Assembly (NCBI GenBank): GCA_003021045.1
Contig: PXRN01000017.1
Location: 1 to 32,210, forward strand
Source of the DNA: Halobacteriales archaeon QS_4_69_34
GTDB taxonomy: Archaea > Halobacteriota > Halobacteria > Halobacteriales > Halococcaceae
Direction of reading: 5' to 3'
DNA: 32,210 nt
Both the position numbers and the translations under genes were made by a program. Position 1 is the stretch's first letter; every line of letters starts with the position of its first letter. The notes beneath the pieces were generated by a model. That model saw nothing but the letters and a program-made list of their open reading frames with translations, was not told the DNA's origin and made no database searches. Of the stretch, positions 7,339 to 15,752 are shown piece after piece.

Positions 7339-7974
7339 TTAGGAGCTATCAGCCTCTTGCTGTCTGCGTCGGTCTTCCTTCTCGTACCCGCCGGTGGTTC
7401 CCTCCCGGCGGGCGTGGTGGAGACGCTCGGAGGTAGACTGGTAGGCGGCGTGGGTGCCCTCGCCGCTGTGGTTCATGTCCAGCGACCGGTCAGCGTCCAT
7501 GCCCAGGCCGGTCGCGGCGAGCGCGGCGTCCTGGTTGGCCCCAATGAACAGGAACTCCCAGTCGTGTTCCTCACGGTGTCCCTCGACGAGCTCGTGGACC
7601 CGGTCGTGGGGCGTCTCGGAGGCGTTCTCCTTGCCGTCGGTCAACGTCACCACGATCACGTTCTCCGGGCGGATCCCCGCCGGCGTCTTCTCGATGCGGC
7701 GGTCGGTCTCGGTGATCGCCGTCGCCAACGCGTCGTGCAGCGCGGTCCGTCCGCCCGGCGTGTACGTCTTCTCGTCCAGTTCCGGGGCGTTCGCAATCGC
7801 CTTGCCGTGATAGACGCTCTCGACGCCGGTGTTGAAATCGTAGAGCGTCACCGTCACCTCGCCCTCTCCCTTCTGCTGGTCTGCGAGGAACTCGTTGAAC
7901 CCACCGATCGTGTCGTCCCTGATCTTCGACATCGACCCTGACGAGTCCAACACGAACGTCACGTGTGTTCGCAT
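7339..7974 (-). CDS. VWA domain protein
   Basis: A 211-residue single-domain von Willebrand factor A protein. The metal-ion-dependent adhesion site is complete: DSSGS at residues 10-14, a Thr in TPGGRTALHDAL (about 72-83) and an Asp in LTDGKENAS (about 111). There is no signal peptide or membrane anchor, so it is probably cytoplasmic, where VWA proteins usually act with AAA ATPases or as assembly factors; no ATPase is adjacent. The final 40 residues are charged and likely disordered (EKEDRRRQQEADSS). A TATA-like TATTAC on the coding strand at about 8005-8000 lies roughly 26 bases before the ATG, consistent with a leaderless transcript. Confidence 0.88.
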   Translation of the reverse strand: MRTHVTFVLDSSGSMSKIRDDTIGGFNEFLADQQKGEGEVTVTLYDFNTGVESVYHGKAIANAPELDEKTYTPGGRTALHDALATAITETDRRIEKTPAGIRPENVIVVTLTDGKENASETPHDRVHELVEGHREEHDWEFLFIGANQDAALAATGLGMDADRSLDMNHSGEGTHAAYQSTSERLHHARREGTTGGYEKEDRRRQQEADSS

Positions 7975-7996
7975 ACCGTAGACGAGCCGCTCGTCC

Positions 7997-8006
7997 CGTA
8001 ATACCC
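7997..8006 (-). promoter_or_regulatory. TATA element of the VWA gene
   Basis: On the coding strand the sequence reads GGTATTACGG about 25 bases ahead of the start codon at 7974. This matches the usual haloarchaeal TATA position for leaderless mRNAs. Confidence 0.45.
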
Positions 8007-8219
8007 TTGCGGTGCTGTGGCGAAAGAATGCCGCAGAGAACTGCTCTCGTGGCGATCTGCAGCCGTATTGGACCAGCGAACGCTAACGATGACCCGGCCG
8101 TCACGGAATGCTAGGCCCCTGGTGTATTCGGTTGACACCATTGCTGTCGTCCGGTCAGCGACCGTCGTAGACGTCTTTTGCCGAGAGAACCTTGGAAACG
8201 CGCCGTGAATCGGCCTCTG

Positions 8220-8782
8220 CTGGAGCTCGTAGTCGGGGGCTGTAGTTCCCTCACAGAGGACGGCGCGACCGCCCGCGAGGGCGTCGACGACGAACTTGAT
8301 GCGCGCGAGCACCTCGCCGTCGCCGAAGACCTCGAAGCCGCCGTCCTCGGCGCCATCGAAGCCATCCGATCCGGGAAGAACCGCTCCAGCGAGGAGTTCC
8401 GCGAGGCGTTCATCTCGTCTGGGCCAGTGAGACGGCCATCCCGACGACTCACGTGCGGGAGGCGACGCCGACCGAGGCGGCCGATGCGGCGGGTTTCATG
8501 AGCAACGGCCTCCGCAAACCACTCGCCGAGCTCCAGGAGGTCGTCGAGGACCGCGAGCGGACGATCGCCGGCGAGCTACGGGACACACTCGATGAACACC
8601 GCGAGGAGATCGACGCCGTCGTGCTGCGGAATGAACTCGCCGTGAAACTCTCGCTCGCCCGCTTCGCCCGCGGATACGACCTCGTCCGTCCTGCCTTCGT
8701 GGAGTCGGACTGTGTCGCCGTCGAGAACGCGTGCAATCTCTCGTTCATGGCTGTCTCCGGCGGTGAGGTCCAGCCGGTAACC
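8220..8782 (+). pseudogene. Remnant of a MutS-family protein, ATPase domain missing
   Basis: Two adjoining frames look like consecutive parts of one protein. The first (about 8220-8415) reads REHLAVAEDLEAAVLGAIEA. The second (about 8417-8782) reads ETAIPTTHVREATPTEAA, FMSNGLRKPLAELQEVVEDR, LARFARGYDLVRPAFVE and VAVENACNLSF, ending VQPVT. In MutS and MutS2-like ATPases, a run of helices, an 'LARFA-x-x-YDL-x-RP' segment and a 'V-x-NA-x-NL' segment come directly before the Walker A P-loop. Here the P-loop and everything after it are absent, and a frame change near 8417 interrupts the rest. I read it as a decayed fragment. The MutS assignment is from family memory and is moderate in strength. Confidence 0.5.
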
Positions 8783-8893
8783 TCCGTGGCACGCCGACCC
8801 CGGAGCCCGCGTCGGCGGTCGGGCGAGGTCGGATCCCGAGAGCCCCAAGCAGTCGCCGTACCAAGAGTGAAACCGCTGGCGGTGAACTGTCCA

Positions 8894-9731
8894 ATGATGA
8901 GCGGCCGAGGTTCGTTTTCAGAGACGGTGACCGGAAAGACCGACGGCTCGACGCCGGCCAGGGCGGTCGACTGGCTGCTGTTGAACGGCAAGCGCGTCAC
9001 CGTCACGTTGGGGGTTCGCTGGCCTCCTGCTGGCGTTTTTCGCCGTCTTCTCGCTGACCGGCCTCGCTCCCATGGCGGACGTCCAGGCGATATTCTACGT
9101 GTACAGCGGCCTCATAGCCGGCAACATCACGCTCGTCACCGTCGTGGTCTCGATCAATCAGCTCATGCTGTCCCGGGAGCTGCAGACGCCGGGCGAGGTG
9201 CGCTCCCAGATCAGTATCGTGATCGACTACCGCTCGGCGGTCGAGGGGGCCACTGGGGAGATCGCGCCGGTCGAACCGATGGGCTTTCTCCACTTGTTCG
9301 TCGAGGCAGCCCGCGAGGAAGCCCAGCGACTCGGGGGACTCGATTGCGACGACGCCGGGCGGGTGGTCGGCCGGGAGATCGACGAGGCGACGGCGTCGGC
9401 CATCGACGAGCTCATCGACCGGCTACAGGAGATAGACGTCGCCCGCCAGTACTTCAAGACGATCTACCTACAGCAGGAGCTCTCGCTGCTCTCCCGGCAG
9501 CTCGTCTACGTCGGCATCCCGGCCGTGGCGCTCGCGATGGTCTCGCTGCTGCTTATGACCGTGCCGCCGGACCGACCGTGGCTAATTCCGAACGTCGCCT
9601 TCGTCCCGGTGACGTTCGCCGCCGGGACGCTCCCGCTTTTGCTCCTCGGGTCCTACACTCTCCGGATGGCGACCGTCACCAACCTCACGGCGGCGACGCT
9701 CCCGTTTACGACCGCCGAGCAGGAGCAGTGA
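8894..9731 (+). pseudogene. Haloarchaeal multi-pass membrane protein with a frameshift in a G5 run
   Basis: The N-terminus starts at the ATG at 8894 (or 8897): SGRGSFSETVTGKTDG, then ARAVDWLLLNGKRVTVTLG. In the next frame the protein continues FAGLLLAFFAVFSLTGLAPM and VYSGLIAGNITLVTVVVSIN to the stop at 9731. The two join at five guanines (9010-9014); four would give one 278-residue protein. The corrected product has two hydrophobic helices near the N-terminus, a central soluble domain (about residues 85-190) and two helices near the C-terminus. It resembles a membrane protein family common in haloarchaea whose function I do not know. If the frameshift is real, an internal ATG at 9072 would give only a 219-residue truncated form. 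Confidence 0.68.
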
Positions 9732-10255
9732 GTCGCCTCCTCGATTCTGGGGGTGTCGCCGGTGTAGCGAGTGCGGGTTCCGACGACGTGCGATAGCGAC
9801 GGCTGAGCGCAACCAACGTCTCGGACGGTCCATCGGTGCGCCACAAGAGACGTATGAGGAGCGAGTCGCCGTAGCGTGTACGGACTGGAGGACGGGACTG
9901 CGCCCGATCTGCGCCTCGACGAGGACTACCAGCCACGCTTCGAGACGGTCGACGGACACACTTGCTCGCCGTCTCCGTCGCACACACTCCATCGACCGTC
10001 TGCTCGCACAGCAGATCCCGCTCCGAGTTCGACCGTAGCCCCAGCACGCTCAGCAGAACCGCCTCCAGTGTGTCCATCCCTATCGGGCCCCCTCTTCGCC
10101 GAGTTCGAGCGCCAGCCCGTCGCTGACGATCCGTAGGCCCTCCCGCCGTCGAGGATCACCGAGAGGGTTCTTTCCGCGATCGAGAAACGACCCTTTCGAG
10201 CATGGTGGAGAAAGAGGACCGCGTTTCACCCGACGGCGAGGTGGTGAGAAGGGTG
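9732..10255. other. Gene-free stretch of 524 bases with weak coding traces
   Basis: No frame here convinces me. Short protein-like pieces exist: plus-strand YGLEDGTAPDLRLDEDYQ near 9880, minus-strand MDTLEAVLLSVLGLRSNSE just before 10077, and minus-strand REGLRIVSDGLALELGEE near 10090-10140. None extends into a recognisable domain, and they lie in different frames and on both strands. The stretch may hold remnants of lost genes between the broken membrane protein and the zinc-ribbon gene. Confidence 0.4.
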
Positions 10256-10447
10256 TCACCCCGGCTCTTGTGTAGGTTCTCTCGGTGCTATCTCCGCCGA
10301 CCCGCAGTTCGGACACTCCTCGTGGTCGACAACGAACCGCGCCTTACACGCCGGACACTCGTAGTCCGCGTTCTCCGCTGCAGCCGCGTCCACGTCCTGC
10401 TTGAACTGCTCGACCTGCCGTCCGAGTTTCGTGAAGAGCTCACGCAT
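10256..10447 (-). CDS. Small zinc-ribbon protein (63 aa)
   Basis: A 63-residue protein with an N-terminal helix (FTKLGRQVEQFKQDVDAA) followed by a four-cysteine zinc ribbon: CPAC at about residues 31-34 and CPNC at about 45-48. Two CPxCG-like knuckles are a frequent design of small haloarchaeal zinc-finger proteins, several of which act in regulation. The tail (REPTQEPG) is flexible. The start is the ATG at 10447. It is divergent from the broken cspA gene. No specific role can be read from the sequence. Confidence 0.8.
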   Translation of the reverse strand: MRELFTKLGRQVEQFKQDVDAAAAENADYECPACKARFVVDHEECPNCGSAEIAPREPTQEPG

Positions 10448-10572
10448 CCCTACAGGGATGGGGCCGAGCCTGATAACCGTTCGCCGGCGAAACGTGCTCT
10501 CCGTGTGCTCGGGACCGACGAGGCGAGGCCGGGGGCCCTCCTCCCGATACGGACCGCCTCACCACCGACAGT

Positions 10573-10607
10573 CGCGGTATCACGACTCTTCGTGGTATCA
10601 CGACTCT
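10573..10607. repeat. Tandem 17-bp direct repeat upstream of cspA
   Basis: The unit CGYGGTATCACGACTCT occurs at 10573-10589 and again at 10591-10607 with a single difference, an 18-base period. The second copy runs into a short inverted repeat, GACTC-TCGG-GAGTC (10602-10615). It lies 40-75 bases ahead of the cspA start, where an operator would sit. Confidence 0.55.
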
Positions 10608-10647
10608 CGGGAGTCTGATATGTCGGCCGCCGTTATCCTCGGATGTA

Positions 10648-10836
10648 ATGGCGGGAGGAACGGTCGATTTCTTCAACCGGACGGGCGGTTACGGTTTCGT
10701 CGACACCGAGGACTCTGACGACGACGTCGCCTTCCACATGGCGGATGTCGGCGGTGAGGGTCGCAAAAAGGAGTCGAACTCGAATTCACTATCGAACGGG
10801 CGGCGGAGGTCCCCGAGCGGACCGGCTCACCGAGTC
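10648..10836 (+). pseudogene. cspA: Cold-shock protein gene (cspA-like), frameshifted
   Basis: The first 40 codons encode a canonical haloarchaeal CspA N-terminus: MAGGTVDFFNRTGGYGFVDT, then DDDVAFHMADVGGEG. The RNP1-like GYGFV and RNP2-like VAFHM motifs of the single-stranded nucleic acid binding barrel are both intact. After GRKK the frame becomes unlike the family. In the neighbouring frame the expected continuation appears (VELEFTIERAAEVPERT), so one base is missing, most simply from the A5 run at 10765-10769. The corrected frame then runs on past the usual 64-residue end without a stop. This suggests a truly decayed copy, although a sequencing error plus readthrough cannot be excluded. 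The final strand of the barrel would be lost. Confidence 0.72.
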
Positions 10837-11075
10837 CGGCCCGGTTTCTCGATCACGCCGTCCGCTCGGCACTCGTGGCACGACTGCTGGTGCTCTCTGC
10901 GACCACACTGCGACCGCGAGCGAGTACGCCACGTACGCCACGTCGTGTTGGCGCTTCCGGCCGAGCGGGCAATCGGAGGGCGTGAAAGCGGAGAGCGGCC
11001 CGACATCGCGTCCGCGCCGGGTCGCCGAACCCTGCCGCCAGCACCCTTATCCGCGTGGCGAGCGAGGCGACGCGC

Positions 11076-11351
11076 ATGGCCGAACTGCTCTCCGACGATG
11101 AGATCGAGGAACGAGCACCCGACGGCTGGGAGCGCGACGGCGATGAGATCGTCCGGGTCTACGGGTTCGACGACTATCTTCGAGGCGTGGCCTTCGCCAG
11201 CGAGGTCGGCGAGGTCGCCGAGGAGAAGTTCCACCACCCCGAGATACGGATCCGCTACGAGGAGGTCGAGGTCCGCCTGACAAGCCACGAGGAGGGCGGC
11301 ATCACCGGTCAGGACGTCGAGATGGCCGAGCGCTTCGACGATCTGCGGTGA
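11076..11351 (+). CDS. Pterin-4-alpha-carbinolamine dehydratase
   Basis: A 91-residue protein of standard family length. The active-site block HHPEIRIRYEEVEVRLTSHE is followed by GGITGQDVEMAERFD, matching the conserved [HP]HHP...Y..V...L.TH..GG.T..D pattern. The enzyme dehydrates 4a-hydroxytetrahydropterin and in archaea may serve pterin recycling or a molybdopterin-related role. The second reading is suggested only by the two moeA genes nearby, and a HAD gene lies between. The ATG at 11076 follows a TTAT element about 30 bases upstream, consistent with leaderless expression; the open frame upstream (to 11055) is less likely. Confidence 0.9.
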   Translation: MAELLSDDEIEERAPDGWERDGDEIVRVYGFDDYLRGVAFASEVGEVAEEKFHHPEIRIRYEEVEVRLTSHEEGGITGQDVEMAERFDDLR

Positions 11352-11466
11352 GGATCAGGGGCGGCACGCGGCGGGACGGTCCGATCTACGGCTACCGAGA
11401 CGGTCGACCCACGAACGGACGCGCGGCGGAAAGGATTTGACCGACGAGGACGTATCGGTCGCTCCC

Positions 11467-12096
11467 GTGAGCCCACCGCCCTACGATTTCTGGCTGCTCG
11501 ACCTCGACGGGACCGTGGTCGACGTCGAGCCCGCCTACGTCCGGTCGGCGTTCGACCGGGTCGGCGACCGGCTCGGTCGCTCCTTCTCCGACCGGGAGGC
11601 CGAGACGCTCTGGCACGGCCTCGGCGGCCCCAGAAACGAACAGCTCCGCGCGTGGGGCATTGACGTCGCGGACTTCTGGGAGGCCTTCCACGCGATCGAG
11701 GACCCGAGCGCCCGCGCGACGGCGACCGTCCTCTACGACGACGCCGCGGACTTCCTCGCTCGGCTCGACGCCCCCGTGGGGATCGTCACGCACTGCCAGC
11801 GCTACCTCACCGAGCCGGTGCTCTCCGGGGTGGGACTCGCCGACCGGTTCGATAGCGTCGTCTGCTGCACGGGAGACGTCGGCTGGAAGCCCGATCCCGC
11901 CCCGGTCGAGCGGGCGATGACCGAACTCGGCGTCGGCGACCGGGAGACGGGCGTGCTCGTCGGCGACGGTCCTCACGATGTCGGCGCTGCGTGGAACGCC
12001 GGACTCTCGGGGGTCCACGTCGAGCGGCACGGGCCCGAGCGTCGCGGCCACTGTGTCCGCGCCGACCGCCGAGTGGCGGGTCTCGACGAACTCTGA
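11467..12096 (+). CDS. HAD family hydrolase (phosphatase)
   Basis: A 209-residue HAD hydrolase of the phosphoglycolate-phosphatase type. Motif I is LLDLDGTVVD (about residues 9-18), with the catalytic Asp pair. Motif II is the Thr in VGIVTHCQ, motif III the Lys of GWKPDP, and motif IV the GDGPHDVGAA acidic pair. The cap is a helical C1 insertion after motif I. I use the GTG at 11467 because motif I then sits at the usual distance from the start; a TTG at 11437 would add ten residues. The physiological substrate is unknown. It follows the pterin dehydratase on the same strand and converges with moeA. Confidence 0.88.
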   Translation: MSPPPYDFWLLDLDGTVVDVEPAYVRSAFDRVGDRLGRSFSDREAETLWHGLGGPRNEQLRAWGIDVADFWEAFHAIEDPSARATATVLYDDAADFLARLDAPVGIVTHCQRYLTEPVLSGVGLADRFDSVVCCTGDVGWKPDPAPVERAMTELGVGDRETGVLVGDGPHDVGAAWNAGLSGVHVERHGPERRGHCVRADRRVAGLDEL

Positions 12097-12209
12097 GCGC
12101 GCCGTTTGCCCGCTCGATCGGGTACCGGCGGTCGCGACCGGCGACCGGTACGATCGCGGTCGCGTCCAGCCGCGCGGAACCACGAATCGCGGCCGTCGGC
12201 CCGGTCGGC

Positions 12210-14177
12210 TCAGCTTCGCGGAGATCCTCCCCCGTAGCCGGCGAGCGCGTCGATCGCGTCCGCGGCGTTCACGATCGCGGCCTCGAGCGCCTCGACGCCC
12301 GGTTTGCCCGCTCGATCGGGGTTCACCAGCGCTCGAACGCGCTGCTCGCCGAGCGGGACGAACCCGAGGTCCAGCCTCGCGGCGGTCGCACGGAGTCCGA
12401 GCCCGGCGTCGGCCGCCCCCGAAGCCACCAGCCGGGCCGGGCTCTCGTGGGCTCGCCGCGTCCGATCGAACCCGTCGATGGCGTCCAGGAGGTCGTGGCG
12501 ATCGATCCCGCGCTCGTCGGCGAGGGCGGCGAGCGCGTCGGCGAGGCTCGTCCGCAGCCCCGAGTTCCTCTCGCGATTGACGAACCGGAGCTCCCGATCC
12601 ACGAGGTCGGCGAGACCCGCGACGCCCTCCGGGTTTCCCGCCGGCACGACGAGCCCCCACTCGCGGGTCCAGCCGCCGAGGGCGACGGGCTCGAACCCGA
12701 GGTCGGATTCGACGTCGCCATCGTGCCCGTCGGCCGCGACGACGGCCACGTCGGCGATGTCCTCCCGCAGCCAGCGGAGCCCCTCGCGGCTCCCGGGGGC
12801 CAGATAGCGGGGCCGATCGAGCGAATCGAGCAGCCCCGAGAGCAGCGGGTCGTCCTCGCCGACGCCGAGGACCGTCGGCGGGCGGGTCTCGGGCGAGAAG
12901 GGTTTCACTTCGACCGCCTCGCCCGCGTCGAGGTAGGCGACCTCGGGGTCGATCTCGACGATCCCGTCGGCCTCGACGAGGCTGGTGGTCGCGCCGCTGC
13001 CCTTGTCGACCGGGTAGACCAGCGTCCGGCCGTCGCCGTCGGTCACCAGTCCTACCGGCGCGAGCCGCAGGCGCCCCTCCGGGTGGCGCTCGCGGACGGC
13101 CATCCTCCCCTCGACGACCGCCGCCGCGGACTCGGGGACGCCCGCGGCCCGGCGGATCGCCGGCGCGACGAAGGTGCGAAAGACCGAGAGCGCCGAGACC
13201 GGGTAGCCCGGCAGGCCGACGTAGGCCGCGTCCGCGAATCGGCCGACGAGCATCGGCTTGCCGGGCTTGATCGCTACACCGTGGAGCAGGAGCTCGCCGC
13301 CCTCCTCGACGACCCGGTAGATCACGTCGACGGCGCTCGCGCTCGTCGAGCCCGAGGAGAGCACGAGCTCGCACTCGGCGGCGGCCTCGCGCAGGAGCCG
13401 CTCCATCTCCGCGCGGTCGTCGCCCGCGTGGGGATAGAGGACGGGCTCGCCGCCGGCCTCGGCGACGCCGGTCGCGGTCGTGTAGCTGTTCACGTCGTAA
13501 ATCCGGCCCGCGTCGTGGTCGAGCTCGCCGCCGGGCCGGACGAGTTCGTCGCCCGTCGAGACGATGCCCACCCGTGGCTTCCGGCGGACGGGAACCGCGC
13601 TCACTCCGAGCGCCGACAGCAGGCCGACCTCGCGGGCCGACAGCCGAGTCCCGGGGCCGAGCGCGCGCTCGCCAGCCGCGACGTCCGCGCCGGCGGCCAT
13701 CACGTTCTCGCCGGGCGTCAGGGCCGTCCGGACCGCGACGGCCCGACCGTCGCTGCCCTCGTCCCCGCCCCGCTCGTCCGGTTCCGGGCTCGACGGCCGC
13801 TCGTCGGTCCGCTCGACGGGCACCATCGCGTCCGCGCCCGGCGGCATGACGGACCCGGTCGATATCTCTGCGGCCTCGCCCGGTCCGACCTCGACGCCCG
13901 GGCGCTCGCCGGCCTCCACCACTCCCACGACGTCGAGGACGGCGGGATCGGCCTCGCTCGCGCCGGCGGTGTCCGCCGCGCGGAGCGCGTAGCCGTCGAG
14001 CCCCGACCGATCGAAGCCCGGCACGTCGATCCCGGCGTCGACGCGCTCGGCAAGCACCCGCCCGCGGGCCTCGGCGAGCCCGACCGTCTCGACGCCCGGG
14101 TCGAGGTCGAGCGCGGCGATCGCCGCGCGGGCCGCCTCGGGCGAGGCGAGCTCGCGGAACTCCTTGCGGTCGCTCAC
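12210..14177 (-). CDS. moeA: Molybdopterin molybdenumtransferase MoeA fused to a PBP-like domain
   Basis: A 655-residue two-part protein. Residues 1-420 are MoeA, which inserts molybdate (or tungstate) into adenylylated molybdopterin: DRSGLDGYALRA, STGSVMPPGADAMVPVE, TPGENV, GIVSTGDELV, LSSGSTSASAVD and GLPGYPVSAL mark the fold and active site. Residues about 430-655 form a periplasmic-binding-protein-like domain, kept cytoplasmic and probably ligand-sensing (REWGLVVPAGNPEGVAGLADL, NRERNSGLRTSLADAL). This fusion is common in archaea. The start is GTG 14177, overlapping the TGA of the upstream moeA paralogue (GTGA), so the two are translationally coupled. A charged insertion (about residues 128-145) interrupts the MoeA part. 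Confidence 0.92.
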   Translation of the reverse strand: MSDRKEFRELASPEAARAAIAALDLDPGVETVGLAEARGRVLAERVDAGIDVPGFDRSGLDGYALRAADTAGASEADPAVLDVVGVVEAGERPGVEVGPGEAAEISTGSVMPPGADAMVPVERTDERPSSPEPDERGGDEGSDGRAVAVRTALTPGENVMAAGADVAAGERALGPGTRLSAREVGLLSALGVSAVPVRRKPRVGIVSTGDELVRPGGELDHDAGRIYDVNSYTTATGVAEAGGEPVLYPHAGDDRAEMERLLREAAAECELVLSSGSTSASAVDVIYRVVEEGGELLLHGVAIKPGKPMLVGRFADAAYVGLPGYPVSALSVFRTFVAPAIRRAAGVPESAAAVVEGRMAVRERHPEGRLRLAPVGLVTDGDGRTLVYPVDKGSGATTSLVEADGIVEIDPEVAYLDAGEAVEVKPFSPETRPPTVLGVGEDDPLLSGLLDSLDRPRYLAPGSREGLRWLREDIADVAVVAADGHDGDVESDLGFEPVALGGWTREWGLVVPAGNPEGVAGLADLVDRELRFVNRERNSGLRTSLADALAALADERGIDRHDLLDAIDGFDRTRRAHESPARLVASGAADAGLGLRATAARLDLGFVPLGEQRVRALVNPDRAGKPGVEALEAAIVNAADAIDALAGYGGGSPRS

Positions 14178-15586
14178 GCCCACCGCTCCCGGTGCTCGAC
14201 GGCGACGGTCTCGCCGGCGGGGATCCCCTCCCGTGGCTCGGGGACGACCACCCACCCGTCGGCGAGCGCGACGCTCGACAGGACGCCCGCACCGCCCGCC
14301 CGGACCGGTTCGGCGACCGCGAGCGGTTCGTCGCGTTCGCGGCTCGCGTCGGCGTCGCTCCCGGCGGTCGAGGGGTGCGCGCCGTCCCCGCCAGTCCTCC
14401 CCTCGTCGACGCTCGTCCCGTCGGCCTCGCCCGGGTGCAGCGCCACCCGAGCGAACGTCCTGACGCCGACCTCGCTCGCGAGCTTTCGATCGAGCCGTGC
14501 GGTCGTCGTCGGGTGTGGGTCGAGCGGCAGGCGGCCAGCGCGCTTCAGGGCCGGCCGGAGCAGCTCGACGGCGGCCACGATGCACGCGACCGGGTAGCCC
14601 GGAAGGAGTAGCACGGGGACGCCCTCGACGATCCCGAAGCCAGCGGGGTGGCCCGGCCGAATCCCGACGCCGTGGACGACCACCTCGCCGAGCTCCCCGA
14701 CGACCTCGGGGACGCGATCGCGCTCGCCGACCGAGGAGCCGCCGGTCAACACGAGGAGATCCCTCGTGAGGTCGCGCTGGATCGCCGCCCGGAGCGCCCC
14801 GGGGTCGTCGGCGACGATCCGGCGGCGGGTCGCCCGCCCGCCCCAGCGCTCAACGTACCGCGACACGGTGAGCCCGTTGGTCTCGATCGTCTCGCCCGGC
14901 TCCGGATCGCTCTCGACGAGCTCCTCGCCCGTCGGGACGACCGCCGCGGCGGGGCGCTCGACGACCTCGACCTCGCCGATGCCCACCGACCGCAGGAGCC
15001 CGAGGTCGGAGGAACGGAGCCGGTGGCCGGCCCCGAAGAGACGCTGTCCCTCGCCGACGTCCTCGCCGACCGGGGCGACGTTCTCGCCCGGGGCGACGGC
15101 GTCGAACACCTCGACGCGCGCGGCGCCCGTCCGTTTCGGATCGTCGCCCGTCCGCCCCTTTTCGTCCGTCCGCCCGGTATCGTCGCTCGCCTCCCCCGGA
15201 CCCCCGACCGGCGACGCCCCGCCGTCGAGCACCGCACAGTCCTCGATTCGCACGACTGCGTCGGCCCCCTCGGGGACCTCGCTTCCCGTGTGGACGGGGA
15301 CCGCCCTCCCGTGACCCACGGCATCGTCCTCGCGGAGGACGACTGGCGACCGCGCGCCCGCGCCGGCGGTGTCGGTCACACGGACCGCGTAGCCGTCCAT
15401 TGCGGCCCGGCGGTAGCCAGGCACGTTTCGCGGGGACTCGATCGGCTCGGCGAGCGCGCGCCCGCCGGCCGCCGGGAGCCGGAGTCGTTCGGTCCGCTCG
15501 ACGGGCGGGACGATGCCGAGCAGGCGCTCGCGCGCCCGTTCGAGCCGCGTCAGTCGCTTGAACCCGGCGGTACGGGCGTGACTCAT
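14174..15586 (-). CDS. moeA: Molybdopterin molybdenumtransferase MoeA (second paralogue)
   Basis: A 470-residue MoeA without the PBP-like extension. Recognisable parts are YRRAAMDGYAVRV near residue 55-67, HTGSEVPEGADAVVRIED, APGENVAPVGEDV, VVPTGEELV, LTGGSSVGERDRVPEV and LLPGYPVACIV. It carries two acidic low-complexity insertions absent from bacterial MoeA, near residues 120-155 and 385-415. Two paralogues side by side are frequent in archaea and may handle different metals (Mo and W) or different steps; which does which is not readable here. The start is the ATG at 15586, after which the downstream gene begins with a four-base overlap. Confidence 0.92.
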   Translation of the reverse strand: MSHARTAGFKRLTRLERARERLLGIVPPVERTERLRLPAAGGRALAEPIESPRNVPGYRRAAMDGYAVRVTDTAGAGARSPVVLREDDAVGHGRAVPVHTGSEVPEGADAVVRIEDCAVLDGGASPVGGPGEASDDTGRTDEKGRTGDDPKRTGAARVEVFDAVAPGENVAPVGEDVGEGQRLFGAGHRLRSSDLGLLRSVGIGEVEVVERPAAAVVPTGEELVESDPEPGETIETNGLTVSRYVERWGGRATRRRIVADDPGALRAAIQRDLTRDLLVLTGGSSVGERDRVPEVVGELGEVVVHGVGIRPGHPAGFGIVEGVPVLLLPGYPVACIVAAVELLRPALKRAGRLPLDPHPTTTARLDRKLASEVGVRTFARVALHPGEADGTSVDEGRTGGDGAHPSTAGSDADASRERDEPLAVAEPVRAGGAGVLSSVALADGWVVVPEPREGIPAGETVAVEHRERWA

Positions 15587-15752
15587 GGCCACGCTAGGGC
15601 TGCGGGCGGGCAAAAACGTGCCGGGGCGGTCCGCGGACATGCGATCCACCCTTCCTCCACGAGCGGTGGCTCGCAATCGGCCGCACGCCTGCGGAAGGGA
15701 GTATCGGCTGACGGACGGGGATGGAGAGCAGTCGGGCCGTCCGTCGGGGGGC

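Noticed and set aside
9706..10077. 123-aa minus-strand frame starting MDTLEAVLLSVLG
   Set aside because: Its first 20 residues look protein-like, but the rest is Arg/Ser-rich and matches nothing. Reported only as a trace in the gene-free stretch.
11392..14292. 966-aa minus-strand frame across moeA and the HAD gene
   Set aside because: Extremely Arg/Gly-rich translation without any family motif, in a different frame from moeA.
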